Shown here: one piece after another, positions 52,386-62,872 of the stretch
Numbering within the stretch: the first letter of the stretch is position 1
Layout: every line of letters begins with the position of its first letter
Assembly: GCA_002077045.2 (NCBI GenBank)
Contig: KZ111194.1
Location: 55,960 to 119,959, forward strand
DNA: 64,000 nt
Source of the DNA: Rachicladosporium sp. CCFEE 5018
Lineage: Eukaryota; Ascomycota; Dothideomycetes; Cladosporiales; Cladosporiaceae
Direction: 5' to 3'
Made by a program: the position numbers and the translations under genes
The notes under the pieces: generated by a model
Told to the model about the DNA's origin: nothing
The model's input: only the letters and a program-made list of their open reading frames with translations
Database searches by the model: none

Positions 52386-55178
52386 TTGTCATTGGGTTGT
52401 TTCCCTTTCTTGGAGCCTAGAGTCACGAACGCAATGGAGTTGATCACCGTTATTACATGGCAGGACCACCGCGACTCAGGTTGGGAGGAGTACGAGAAGC
52501 CTACGAAGCGTTTGAGACTCAGTCCTCCAAGCAGGCCGCTTGCGCTGATTAAGCCGTTGGTCTGGGGAGTTAGGGGAGCCGTCGAGACTGTGCAAGACTT
52601 GACCGAGGGCTTGAGAGCTTTGCACACAGGCGACCCAGCGGTCAAAGAGTTGCAAGAGGCATGTCAACGCGAGCGGCTCATACAGGAAGCGAGGATCGCT
52701 ACCGCGCAGACGCTCGATGAGTGGACACAGGCTGCGCGAACTCTGGACGTCCTCGACGGCAACGATGTCTGGAGGTACGAAGAGTCTAGCGATGACTACG
52801 ATGTCTTCAAGTTACAGATTGCCATTGCGGAGCTGGAGTCTGCACGGGAGAACGAAAGTCTTCAACACATGTTGCAATGTTTCAAAGACTTCAACCGCAA
52901 CTTCGCAGGTATCAACAAGGGCATACTATACTCGCGAAGTCGCATCGGCACGAAGGTGCTGATCGAGCGGTATAACGAGACGGTCGTGGACACCTTGGCG
53001 AGTGCTGTAAGGATCGCTACTGGAGGAGGCACTTCCAGCCACATAGCGAAGGAGATTCACCTCAACATGCTGGATCGGAGGAGCGCGTATGGCCGGACTG
53101 CTCTTTGCCTATCTGGTGGTGGAACGTACGGCATGCAGCATATTGGTGTCTGCAAAGCCATGTATCAGGCAGGTGTACTGCCTCAAGTCATCTCTGGCAC
53201 TTCGGCAGGAAGCATTGTCGCGGCTGTGCTCGGTACCCGCACCGACGAGGAAGTTCCTGGCGTGCTACGAGACTTCTGTGAAGGCGAACTAAGAGTCTTC
53301 GGAAAGGAGCCAGAGGATCTCAGCACCTGGCGCCGGGTCATGTCCCTTGTCAACGATGGCAACTTCCTGGACATTCGGCATCTTGAATTCGTCATGCAGA
53401 TTCACCTTGGAGACATGACGTTCTTGGAAGCGTACAACCAGACCCACCGCATCCTAGCGATTGCACTGTCTCACGTCGAGACTCGTCGCGGCACAGAGAT
53501 GCTTTGCGACTACAAGAGCACACCCCACGTCATCATCACTTCCGCCGTGGCAGCTTCTTGCTCGATTCCGAACATCTATGCGCCCGCGTCGCTGAGAATG
53601 AAGGACCCCACCACAGGCGCTATAAGCGTATATGGCTCAGGGACAGAGCAATATATCGACGGCTCCGTTGCGCACGATCTTCCACGCAAACGACTCCAGG
53701 AGGTACATGCTGTCGATCACTTCATCGTCTCGCAAGTGAATCCTCACATTGTGCCATTTCTGATCAAGGAGAAGCTACTATATGGGCAGCATGATGTTCC
53801 CGCGTCAAGGACATGGCTCCAGACACTCGGTGGAATCGCAGGCGCGGTAGCGACTACAGCAGCGACCACAGCAGCGACCTCCGCTGTCCAAGAGGTTCAC
53901 AATTTCCTCCGCCAGACCGAAGACTGCTTTGCCGATGTGGCCAACCCAATACTTCGGACCATAAGTAGCACCGCCGGCCACTTGAATTCCATTCTCGGCC
54001 AGACCTACACCGGCGACATCACAATCTTCCCAGCAATGCAAGGCGAGTACCTACATAAAGTGCTTAAGAACCCGACGCCTGAATTCATGATGAAGGCCAT
54101 GAAAGCCGGGGAGCGGGCAACATGGCCATACGTTGAACGTATCCGCTCGCGTATGGCGATCGAGCTGGCCATGGATCGGGCTATACGACGAACGCACGAA
54201 AGTGTGGCGTTCAGCAGCAGCCAAGTCGAGCTGAGACAGCAGAAGATGAACATGCCGTCTGCAGCTGCCCGGCAGCGTAGACGCAGAAGATCTCTACGAG
54301 GCGACGGAAGAGTACGCAGTGGCTCTCAAGTGGAGCGAGCGCGCATCGGAGGCTTCAATCGCTATGCTATCGAAGCCGCGCCCGCAGGTTCAGCGGTTCT
54401 CGGCGACGACGGCTCAGTCTCAGGATCATCGGTATCTTATTCCTTGGAACCCTCAGGCACGACCCTAGATCGCGATACATCCGCCTCGTCGGACGAAGAG
54501 GAAACGAAATCCCATAACAGGCCGGCATACTGGCGTCGCTTCGCTTCCCAACCCGCCTCGCCGAGTCTAGCTTCCAGCGCGTTCCTCTACACACCTTCCT
54601 ACCCAGGTAGCCCAGTCCTAGAACGACACTCCCTAACAATGACACCCACGCCCGCCGTGCTCTCTCCCACCACATCCACAGCAACCCTGGCAGCCATCGC
54701 GAACACTCAGCGTCCCGCGACGCCACCAGCTTCGACCGCAACCTCGCCGCGCGCAGCGATATCCTCGCCAGAGCGACGCTACAAAGCACGGTTTCACTCC
54801 TCAAGCTCGACTCCCACGCTCGCCCAAATCACGCCTAACACCCCGCTGCGCTCTCGCCCTGCTCCACCGCCTTCCCTTACCCTGCCGTCGCGGCGAGATC
54901 GCTCCAAAGCGCCTCCCACTATCCGTCTGAGCTCCGCGATCGGCGTGCCAGAACCGCATCACGAGCACGCTTTCTACTCCCTACCGGGCAACGAGAGTGT
55001 GTCTGTACGGTCTGTGAGTCCTTCGAGCGGGAAGGCTGAAGTGGATAGGAAGGACAAAGAGGGCCCTGGTTTCGGGTTTAGTCTTAGGGGTTTGGGACTT
55101 GGGAGACGAGGACGCAGGCGGGGCAGTAGTGCTAGTGCACGGAGTGTGGGGAGTGGAAAGGGGAGGGGGGCGGTGTGA
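52386..55178 (+). CDS. patatin-like triacylglycerol lipase, Tgl4/Tgl5 type (right copy)
   Basis: 930-codon frame from 52386; the start shared by both arms is ATG 52434 (MELITV), 914 aa. The patatin motifs SGGGTYGMQHIG, GTSAGS and YIDGSV are unchanged from the left copy. Changes are spread and mild (for example NIATRGGT to RIATGGGT, DGSVTHDL to DGSVAHDL). The low-complexity tail differs a little more. Intact. Confidence 0.9.
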   Translation: MSLGCFPFLEPRVTNAMELITVITWQDHRDSGWEEYEKPTKRLRLSPPSRPLALIKPLVWGVRGAVETVQDLTEGLRALHTGDPAVKELQEACQRERLIQEARIATAQTLDEWTQAARTLDVLDGNDVWRYEESSDDYDVFKLQIAIAELESARENESLQHMLQCFKDFNRNFAGINKGILYSRSRIGTKVLIERYNETVVDTLASAVRIATGGGTSSHIAKEIHLNMLDRRSAYGRTALCLSGGGTYGMQHIGVCKAMYQAGVLPQVISGTSAGSIVAAVLGTRTDEEVPGVLRDFCEGELRVFGKEPEDLSTWRRVMSLVNDGNFLDIRHLEFVMQIHLGDMTFLEAYNQTHRILAIALSHVETRRGTEMLCDYKSTPHVIITSAVAASCSIPNIYAPASLRMKDPTTGAISVYGSGTEQYIDGSVAHDLPRKRLQEVHAVDHFIVSQVNPHIVPFLIKEKLLYGQHDVPASRTWLQTLGGIAGAVATTAATTAATSAVQEVHNFLRQTEDCFADVANPILRTISSTAGHLNSILGQTYTGDITIFPAMQGEYLHKVLKNPTPEFMMKAMKAGERATWPYVERIRSRMAIELAMDRAIRRTHESVAFSSSQVELRQQKMNMPSAAARQRRRRRSLRGDGRVRSGSQVERARIGGFNRYAIEAAPAGSAVLGDDGSVSGSSVSYSLEPSGTTLDRDTSASSDEEETKSHNRPAYWRRFASQPASPSLASSAFLYTPSYPGSPVLERHSLTMTPTPAVLSPTTSTATLAAIANTQRPATPPASTATSPRAAISSPERRYKARFHSSSSTPTLAQITPNTPLRSRPAPPPSLTLPSRRDRSKAPPTIRLSSAIGVPEPHHEHAFYSLPGNESVSVRSVSPSSGKAEVDRKDKEGPGFGFSLRGLGLGRRGRRRGSSASARSVGSGKGRGAV

Positions 55179-55310
55179 GTCCAGTGGAATGTACATGGAA
55201 TCCGATCACGTACATAGTATACGTACTTCATAAACTCGTAACCTGATGTTGATCTTCCTGCAATGCAACGCCTGCGCTATGCCCGATTGTAGATAATTCC
55301 CTCTGACGTG

Positions 55311-56470
55311 TCAATACCGGGTCTGCCCTCTGAATGGCTCAAATGCCCCTCCCTGCTGTTGACCGTACCCGCCGTGCCCCTGCCCCGGCGTAGCAGGATA
55401 CTGCTGCAACGGCACCCTATCCCCATGCCCCTCCCCACCCAGAAACGGACTGCTCACCCTCTCATACGCACCCCCAGTTTTCTCAACAGTCAAACCCCTC
55501 CCCCTCCCCCCACCGTTAAACCCATAGCCTTGTCCCTTCGGCTCAGCATTCCACAACCCGCCTTTATTCGACTTGTGGTGCGGATTCGAGCGACCGCTGC
55601 AGCAGCATATGCTCATCAGCCAGAAACTCGTAGCGAAGATTGAGAGCAGTGTGGCGATCCAGGAGAGTGCTAGGACGCGGGTGCCGAGGGAGATGGAGAC
55701 GTCGTAGGGTTTTAGGATGCCGGCTAGGGCGCCTGTTAGGGTTGAGAAGACGACTGTTGTCATTAGGGAGGCGGCGAAGGTGAGGATTGTGGAGGCCTGG
55801 AATGATGTTAGTGGAGAAAGGTCGATTGGGACAGTGAACAACTTACGAAGCTCAGGATCCAAGTCAATAAACTACCCCAGCGGCTGAAGATTGCCAGAAT
55901 GCCCACCACGATCGTCGCCAGAGTAGTCCAGAAGGCGATTTCAAAGATCACACCATTGATATGCGCAACCTTCTTATACGCATTCAGGGCACCTGCTGCG
56001 GTTTTCCCAAGCACCTTGTCCGTGAACTCCTCAGTCTGGTTCTTTGCGTTGTTAATCGCACTCGTGATCGCATTGCCACCGCTGCTACCAGTCCCCGCAG
56101 CATCGGTGCTATTCAGAGCCCAGATCTCTACCGGATCAAACACAAATCCTCTCCGTCGGGGACTACACCAGTCGATGTCCCCTGAAGTCTTGTTGGCTGT
56201 GCAGTAATTCCAGAGGTGTACTTCGTACGTCTTCTCCAGCAAGGCTCCTGCTTTCGCCACCGTCAACGCAGCTGTGAGGTCGTCATTTTCGAATAAGCTT
56301 GTGTCTGAGACGGAGAGATTCGAGAAGTCGGCGCGCATAAGGTAGAGGGAGTTGATGGACGAAGAGCTTGTGTTCCAGCCTGCGATGTTGAGGAAGATCA
56401 TCGCTATGAGGGAAGCTGCTGTGAGCAGCATGGGCGTGAGGATACATGCTATGCGGCCGGCTTTGCCCAT
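55311..56470 (-). CDS. Sur7/PalI-family four-span membrane protein (right copy)
   Basis: 369 aa; ATG 56468-56470, intron 55797-55846 (50 nt), same exon lengths as the left copy (624 and 486 nt). The cysteine pair and the four membrane spans are conserved. Small changes include AGALLEKTYE for AGDLLEKTYE. Convergent with the lipase gene, as in the left arm. Confidence 0.85.
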
Positions 56471-57385
56471 CGTTGCGGTGTTGCTGTGGTGTGTTGATGC
56501 GGAGTGAGAGCGACAGTGGTGGAGTCCAATGGCTTCAGCCGATGCGAAAGAGAGACAGGAGACGTAGATATACAGAGATCAGGTGGATCAACGAGGCTTA
56601 CCTTCAGCCTTGCCCTGTCCACAATCGAAGACTGGGCGGTGTTTCGTGTGTATGCGCGTTGCCCTGCGGCCGCGGGAGACGTTTGCTTGGTGCTCAGCCA
56701 CGCGAGGAGGCGTCTGGTTGGCAAACTGCCAAGCCGAAACCTTCCCTCACATCACATGCTGACATTGGGATGGACCGAAATAACTCGACTAAGTTGACTA
56801 CGTGATCCGCAGCATCCACGTCAGCAAAGGTGTGGCTTGACGACCTGGAGACGCAGCTCTGTGCGAGATCCAGTCCGTTGAGGATCATAGGGCTGGGCGA
56901 TGGCTGCTCAGACGTCCAGACTCATCATGCCGAACGTACTACAGCAGCGTCGATAACTCAATATCTTACAGCTTCGACCGTGGTTGCACTCCGCGATACT
57001 TGACATGCGTGACGATACAGCTCCGACCGCGTCGAGCAGGTATCGTACCGATGAACCTTACCACCGTACACGCCCAGGAGGATAATGCTGGCGGCTATTA
57101 GGTCTGAGGGTTCTCCACAGCGCTGCTTTCCTTTGCTCATCATCTCGAGGCAGCCAAGGCAGCTTCGGTCTCATGGACTCATTACAGGAGGCACGTTCGA
57201 TCTTGTAGTCCGGTAATGTTATGCAGACGAGCTGGCTGAGTGTAGGTGTAGTTCCACATTCCGTTCATGCCTTTGCAATCTCGCGAAGAATGTCCCGCCA
57301 ACAGTGACAAGCATCTCATATCACTTGGCTTCTTCACGGTCTTGGGTCCGAGTATCGGGCATGAGCACGACTGTGATTGGAGTCC
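56471..57385. other. intergenic, divergent promoter region (right)
   Basis: Mirror of 17136-18058. An 8-nt piece present on the left (TCCTGTCA-type) is missing near 56690. No gene supported. Confidence 0.4.
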
Positions 57386-58539
57386 ATGGCTTCACCAAGT
57401 GCCATGTTGCAGCGTGCTGCGCTTCCGGCGTTGCTCGGCCTCGTTGCACAAGTGTCTTCTGTGGGTGTGCAGCTGCTTGAGCGAAGAGATGCCTTAATGA
57501 TCACGACCTCGACCTGCTCAGCGCTGCCAACAAGCCTAGGCTATACAAGCGGAAGCTCGACTCTGTGGTTCGGCAGTTGCACGCCTTCGACGACGACGTT
57601 GACGGCAACTGTGACGACGGTACCGAGCGGTAGTGTCGCATATGTCACGAGCACGCTAGGACAGAATACCGTGACCCAGACTATGGTATCGATTACTGTG
57701 TCTACGACCGCGGTGCAGGCGGCAGCTAGCACTGATATCTTGACGACAACTGCACCAGGTTTGACGAGTGTCGTCACATCGACTACAACGGCCCAGGCGG
57801 CCACCAGCACTGTCACGACAACAGCCGGACCCGCGACGAGCACTGTGATCTCCACAACGACTGCAAAAGCAGCGACAAGCGCCGTCGTGTCAAGCTACGT
57901 CTCGGTGCAAACAGGTGAGGACGTCTTGCATGCAGTCGACCGAATTTAATCTGACGTGAGTGTCCAGTGACCGCCACCGTAACAGCGACAGCAACAACGG
58001 TCAGCAACGCCGTCCGAACAGTAACACAGACAACCACTCAAGGCAACGCCGCCAGCGTTGTCCCAGATGCCCAATGCAGCGTCTACGCCGGCACCTTCGC
58101 CATCGCAGTCCGCAACTTCGGCCGCCTCTACCTCACGACCAACAGCTCCACCGGTGCAACGAACAGCGGCCAGATCAACATCAGCGGCCGCACCTTGCTG
58201 ACCGTGACGGGGAGCTCCACAGCTGCCACGCGCTTCACTGCACAGCCAAACGGGCAGGTCAGCTTCGTCGATCCCAGTACTGGATTGACGTTGTACTCTG
58301 ATCAAGATACGGGTGGTGCCGGTCAGGAGCCGATATACTTCGACTCTGCTGCGAGGGCGACGGCGAGTGGACATCAGCCTGTGCAATTCTGTTTGAGGGG
58401 TTTCTCACAGCTTTGGCCGCAAAATCCTGCTGTGGGGGCGGATGTGCTGATGTTTTGCGATGGATTTCTGTATCTCTATACGCCGTCGAAGACGAGTGCT
58501 GATTGTTCGAGCGTGAGTCTCGTTGCGCAGCCAATGTAG
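57386..58539 (+). CDS. Thr/Ser-rich secreted or wall-associated protein (right copy)
   Basis: 366 aa; ATG 57386, intron 57915-57967 (53 nt). The signal peptide, Thr/Ser stalk and C-terminal domain are as in the left copy. Substitutions are more frequent in the stalk (DALMITTSTC for DASTITTSTC, TTAKAATSAV for TTAQAATSTV) than in the C-terminal domain, as expected for a flexible stalk. Function unknown. Confidence 0.82.
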
Positions 58540-59048
58540 AAGATCTCACCATCACTCGGCTGGTACGGTACAACGCTTGTAGTAGCACTTCAATCGTAGA
58601 CATGCACTATCACACTCTCAAGACACCTGTGTCGCCCACATCACGGATGTCGAAGCTTTTCGCTTCACTGTCTTCCTTCGTGTCCGTGTGATTACTGTAG
58701 GAGATGCAAGATGACTGCGAAAGTCGGAAGCATTGCCTACCTGTTCATACGTTTTCAAGGCTCTGCGTTATGTCATGACAGTGACGTTGTTTGGGGAGCT
58801 ACAATACGTTGATCGATCCAGTTGAGCAGCGTTCTGTAGATTGCTCGTTTCGATCGGAGTACAGCCGCGAGAATGCTCATGTTGCTTGACGGTGCTTTGG
58901 GCTGTTGTCAGCATGACTCGGGGGGCTCTGGTCATAGAGCCGTCTGTGGAGTCAATGAGCTATGCGTGTGGAAGGGGCGAGAGCATACGAATGAGTGGTA
59001 ACAACGCCAAAAAGAGACATGGGTGCGGCGCCACAAGTGGTAAAATGG

Positions 59049-59221
59049 AAAAGGTTCCACCGGGGGTCGAACCCGGGACCTAATGCGCTCGCATGAGCAG
59101 CGACGAGGGCATTACCACTACGCCGCTAGCTGCTTATGTAAGGCATGCGTCTTAACCACTGGCTGCGATTGGTTAGAAGGGGTCGAAAGGTACGAGTCCG
59201 GACGTTCACTTACACCATGGA
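59049..59221 (-). other. tRNA-like element, possible tRNA pseudogene (right)
   Basis: Same arrangement as the left element (15304-15476): GGTTCCA...TGGAACC ends, intact T-arm, two internal A-box-like stretches. A few substitutions (for example GTCCGGACTC for GTCCGAACTC) leave the end pairing and B-box untouched. Confidence 0.4.
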
Positions 59222-59586
59222 ACCGCTGACTAATCTTAAAGATTTTCCAATTAGATACCCTCGCATTCAGAGGTGCGCAGGCCGCCAGACGATGCTCCAG
59301 GTATTCATAAGTGCTGGCCGGAAAGGGAGTGAACCAGTGCCGAGCGACGAAGAGGGAAGGCTAATCTAGCACCCCAAAATTGCGACTACTGTTTCGCCCA
59401 CGCATACGGCGTCTTTTGGCGCTCCAGGCTTCGAAGAGGCGGGACACTGCGGACTCCCTTCTGCCGTTAACGTGGGGCTGCAGGTCCAGGATGACCAATA
59501 GATAGCTGTGCGGACGATTCGTTGAGCTTGTGCACCCCACCATAGTCAGGATTCAAGCTCCTAGAAGTACCGCGACCACGCATGCG

Positions 59587-59844
59587 CTAGCTCCAGAAGT
59601 TCGACCAAAACGTCTGCCATGTTATTGTAGGCCGCGAATGAACACGACTTTCACGCGCATGTTCCAGGCCGAATGCGGGCGTTGTGAATGCTCGACGGGG
59701 ACTGCTTGTCGGGTGCGACAGAGTGAAGTTGAGAGGTTCGGCTCGTTCCGGAACCTGCCAAGCATCCAGATCGAACTTGGAGGGCGCAAGAGCTTGTACA
59801 ACAGTCCGTGGCGACGTATCAAATATCTTTGCAGACGATGCCAT
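59587..59844 (-). pseudogene. candidate small protein gene, shortened (right copy)
   Basis: Counterpart of 14675-15061. It starts MASSAKIFDTSPRTVV, has a 9-nt in-frame deletion at the NLSNFDL stretch (KFDL here), and stops at TAG after TFWSNFWS where the left has TGG. If the left frame is a gene, this copy lacks the C-terminal third. Confidence 0.3.
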
Positions 59845-59953
59845 CGATGGGCAGGATACTTGCACAAGCTTGCATGAGCGCGAGAGCTATGAATGAGAAT
59901 CACATCCCGCCGTGCACTACATAAGAGGCTGCAGAATGCCATATCAAGACATC

Positions 59954-60003
59954 CGTCGAAGGGGACGAAGGTGGACGAAGGCGACGAAGGCAACGAAGGC
60001 GAG
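59954..60003. repeat. CTTCGT-type short tandem repeat (right)
   Basis: About 50 bp of GACGAAGG-type units on this strand, the reverse complement of the left tract at 14491-14564, shorter by about 24 bp. Confidence 0.8.
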
Positions 60004-60077
60004 AATCTATACCATTCCAACATGTCTATGTAACATTTCTGGGATCTGTCAACCGCTCTCCATCCAAGTGCAGCTTA

Positions 60078-60815
60078 TCAATCGGATAGCCTGACAGAAT
60101 TACGGTGCCCACCCTCACTTTTCTCCTTCCTCGCATCTCCGCCATCGTCCTTCTTCTCACTCCCTCCGTGTGGCTCATCCAGCCTCTCGCTGCGGTACTG
60201 CGCCAAGACAGTTGGCGGCTTGTTCTCCTCAGTCGGCTTATCGAACATGGCGACCAGACTTGCGACACCGCCAACACGCTTCACCGGTGGCGTGTTTCTG
60301 GCACCACCAGCCGTCATTTTCCTCTCTGACTTCGCACGCCTGCAACAGTGCCTCTGCATCCAGCTTAGCCTCACGAAACTGTTCAGCTTGTCTCTCGAGG
60401 GCCGCATTGATAATCTCGTCCTCTTCGGCTTCGAAATCGTCACCAGGGACATCGTACAAGTCTGCAAGCTCGGCGACCAAGACTCCTTTCACTTCCTCCA
60501 TCGACTCCTCGAGTTCACTCATGGGCTCTTTGATGCGATCGTCATGACCCTTCGGGCTACAGGAGCGGATCACTTGCCACTTGATCAGTGCTTGTTGGTA
60601 GAAAAGCCACGCTTCGTCCGGGTCCGCGACAGTGGCGGCGAGAAGTAGGAGTGTCTTCATCTCATGATAGAGTGGGATGACGGGTTCTCCGAGTAGCTTC
60701 CGGGCTCCACTGATGCATGCCAGTAGATTTTCACTCCGTCAGCGTCGTGTAGCTGCAAGAGGTCGTTATATGATGCTGCGAATTGAGCATTGAGCCTCTC
60801 GTCAGGTGTTGCCAT
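60078..60815 (-). pseudogene. hypothetical fungal protein gene, frameshift and 582-bp deletion (right copy)
   Basis: ATG 60813-60815 (MATPDERLNAQF). A 1-nt deletion near 60731 (GTGAAAATC, left GTGGAAAATC) breaks the frame after about 28 codons. Further on, 582 bp present on the left (about 13571-14152) are missing; the joint GCAGGCG|TGCGAAG uses a shared CG and removes the end of exon 1, the intron and most of exon 2. The terminal part (VASLVAMFDKPTEENKPP...) is kept in another frame. The gene cannot make its original product. Confidence 0.8.
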
Positions 60816-61160
60816 GTTGAGGCGGGCCAAGTAGAGTAAGCGGACTGAGAGCGGTATATCGTGTTGAGATGAGGTGCAATGTAAGTGATGAGGTGCGGTC
60901 CCGTTGAATTTATCAAGACTGGCAAGAGCGAAGCAGCCTACCGTGCACCTGCTGATTTTGACGTCTTCCGATGCTCACCTTCGAGCACAACCGAATCTCA
61001 TTCCTTTACATCTTCATCATCAGCGACATTACCCTCTCAACTCAGACATCGCTAAAGAACGCAGACATCGCCACATCATCACAATTGCAGACGACAGCAA
61101 TCATTTACGACGATCATTCGTGACAGACCGAATTCAGATCTCGAATTCCGCAACATCATC
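60816..61160. other. intergenic, divergent promoter region (right)
   Basis: Mirror of 12764-13092; no gene supported. About 15 bp longer than the left counterpart. Confidence 0.35.
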
Positions 61161-62484
61161 ATGTCCACTCATGCAATGTACGAGTGTGCTGTTTGCTACG
61201 AAGATGAAATACAACAGGAGAGGGTCGAGCACGTGAATGACAGCCTGGTCTGCCACACCTGCATCAGCAAACAGTTCAGGGCAGCACTCCGAAACGAAAA
61301 CGACTACCCTGCAAGGGTACGAGCCTCACTCTAGGCATGGGCAGCATACACTCGGCAGCTCACTGACATGTGCACAGTTGGGAACTGTCAAGCTCTCCTT
61401 CTCAGACTGCCACCATGTCCTCGTGCCCGAGTTCTGGGTGGCATATGCGAAGAAGGAGATCGAATACGACTGTCCGCCTCTCATGCGTGTCTACTGCACC
61501 TAGCCGGTCGGGGACGATGCAATGGCAAGAGAAATGCAATGCCTTTGTTGACGCTTTGGTACCGGCATCGCTAGTCCGGGACGCAGCAGATGTTCAGGCA
61601 AGGCTGTCGAAACAGAGCACTTGCTCGGAATGCGATCGTCCTGCTTGTCTCATTTGCAGCGCAAATTTCGAAACTGGCCATGCGTGCGACATGAACACTC
61701 GGCGAACCGTCGCGAGCGAGGAGCTGGCCCTTGCTGCCACCGGCTTGGTCCGCGGTCAGGACTGTCAGCTTTGTCCGGATGAGCTCTGTCTGCGACTGAT
61801 ACAGATGGAGACGGGAGGCTGCGGCTTCGTTATCTGCACGTGTGGGGAGGGGTTGTGCTTCTTCTGTGGAATCACTTGGAATGGACGCACACAGCACGAG
61901 TGCCATGGACCTTCTCGGGCGACAGAGCAGGCCGTCGGTAACGACAGTCTGGAGCAGAGCAGAGCATCGCGAGCCGATAGCGGAATCCCTCCGGATCAAC
62001 ACTTCGACGACAACCCTGCGGTCATCGAATCCAGGGCCTTGTTACAACCAATTGTTCGCATACGGCACGCAATGGAACGCGACATCAGGCGGTTGTTCCC
62101 ATGTGAAGTGCCACGCATGCTCCGCACCTTCACGACTCCTCCCGGCCACGAAGGCGAGGTGCGTGTTCATTTGAGAGGCGCAACGATTCGCGACTACTTC
62201 ACCCGTTCAATGGAGACCCTTATCTGGAACATTCAGAGGACAGCTTGATTCGCCGAATCAGCGCCCTATCACTGATCCTTGAACGTATCGACTGGCTGGT
62301 TCTGGACCTGGATGATAATCTGGACCAGTGGGAAAGTCAGCGTCGGAGGGAGGAATATGCGGCTACGATCAGCGATTTGCGGCACATGGTAGAGACGATG
62401 GGACTGGGTGATGAGGAAGGGAGGGATCTGTTCTCAGCATTTTTCCAGACGGCGGATGAGTTGCCGATCGTTGAAGCAGAGTAG
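61161..62484 (+). pseudogene. RBR-type zinc-finger protein, C terminus frameshifted (right copy)
   Basis: ATG 61161 (MSTHAMYECAVCYEDE), intron 1 at 61317-61377 (61 nt), then the same TAG after RVYC as on the left, with a candidate intron at 61487-61529 (43 nt). All three zinc-binding blocks are kept. Near 62223 the right copy reads CTTATCTGGAAC where the left reads CTTATTCTGGAAC. This 1-nt deletion ends the protein after ETLIWNIQRTA (stop at 62246-62248), losing about 80 C-terminal residues (IRRISALSLILERIDWLVLD...). The zinc domain may still be made, so this is either a truncated protein or a base-call error. Confidence 0.7.
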
Positions 62485-62872
62485 AAGATGGGGATCACTG
62501 ATGGCAGCTCTCGTTGGACCGTGGCTCTGTCAAGCTCTAGACCATCTGACAGCGGTTTGTGCTCGCGGTGGAAGGCATGCACGTACATGTAGAGAGATAC
62601 ACTCGCGGTCAAAACGTGAAGCATACATGTACCCGACGAAACACGGACAGACTTCATGACCGTCTGCCGTCCAAACTTTGCCATCACCATCGCTTGGCAC
62701 TCACATGCATGTCACTGCCTGGCGTCATGCAGGGTCCCTTAGGCGGACTCGTCTCCTAATGGGGCTCATTAAATGTTTGAAATCGCGTGCACTGATGCCA
62801 TGGTATTGGCGAGTGCGAGTCCATCGAGGCAACAGAATGCACCGGCATGTCTTCTAGCATCGCGACCCGACC
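62485..62872. other. intergenic (right)
   Basis: Mirror of 11050-11436. It contains two TACATGTA-type palindromic words. No gene supported. Confidence 0.35.

Larger units (their letters stand above)
58540..60077. other. long intergenic region (right)
   Basis: Mirror of 14414-15981. It holds the tRNA-like element, the small candidate gene and the shortened TTCGTC repeat. The remainder has no recognisable gene. Confidence 0.4.
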
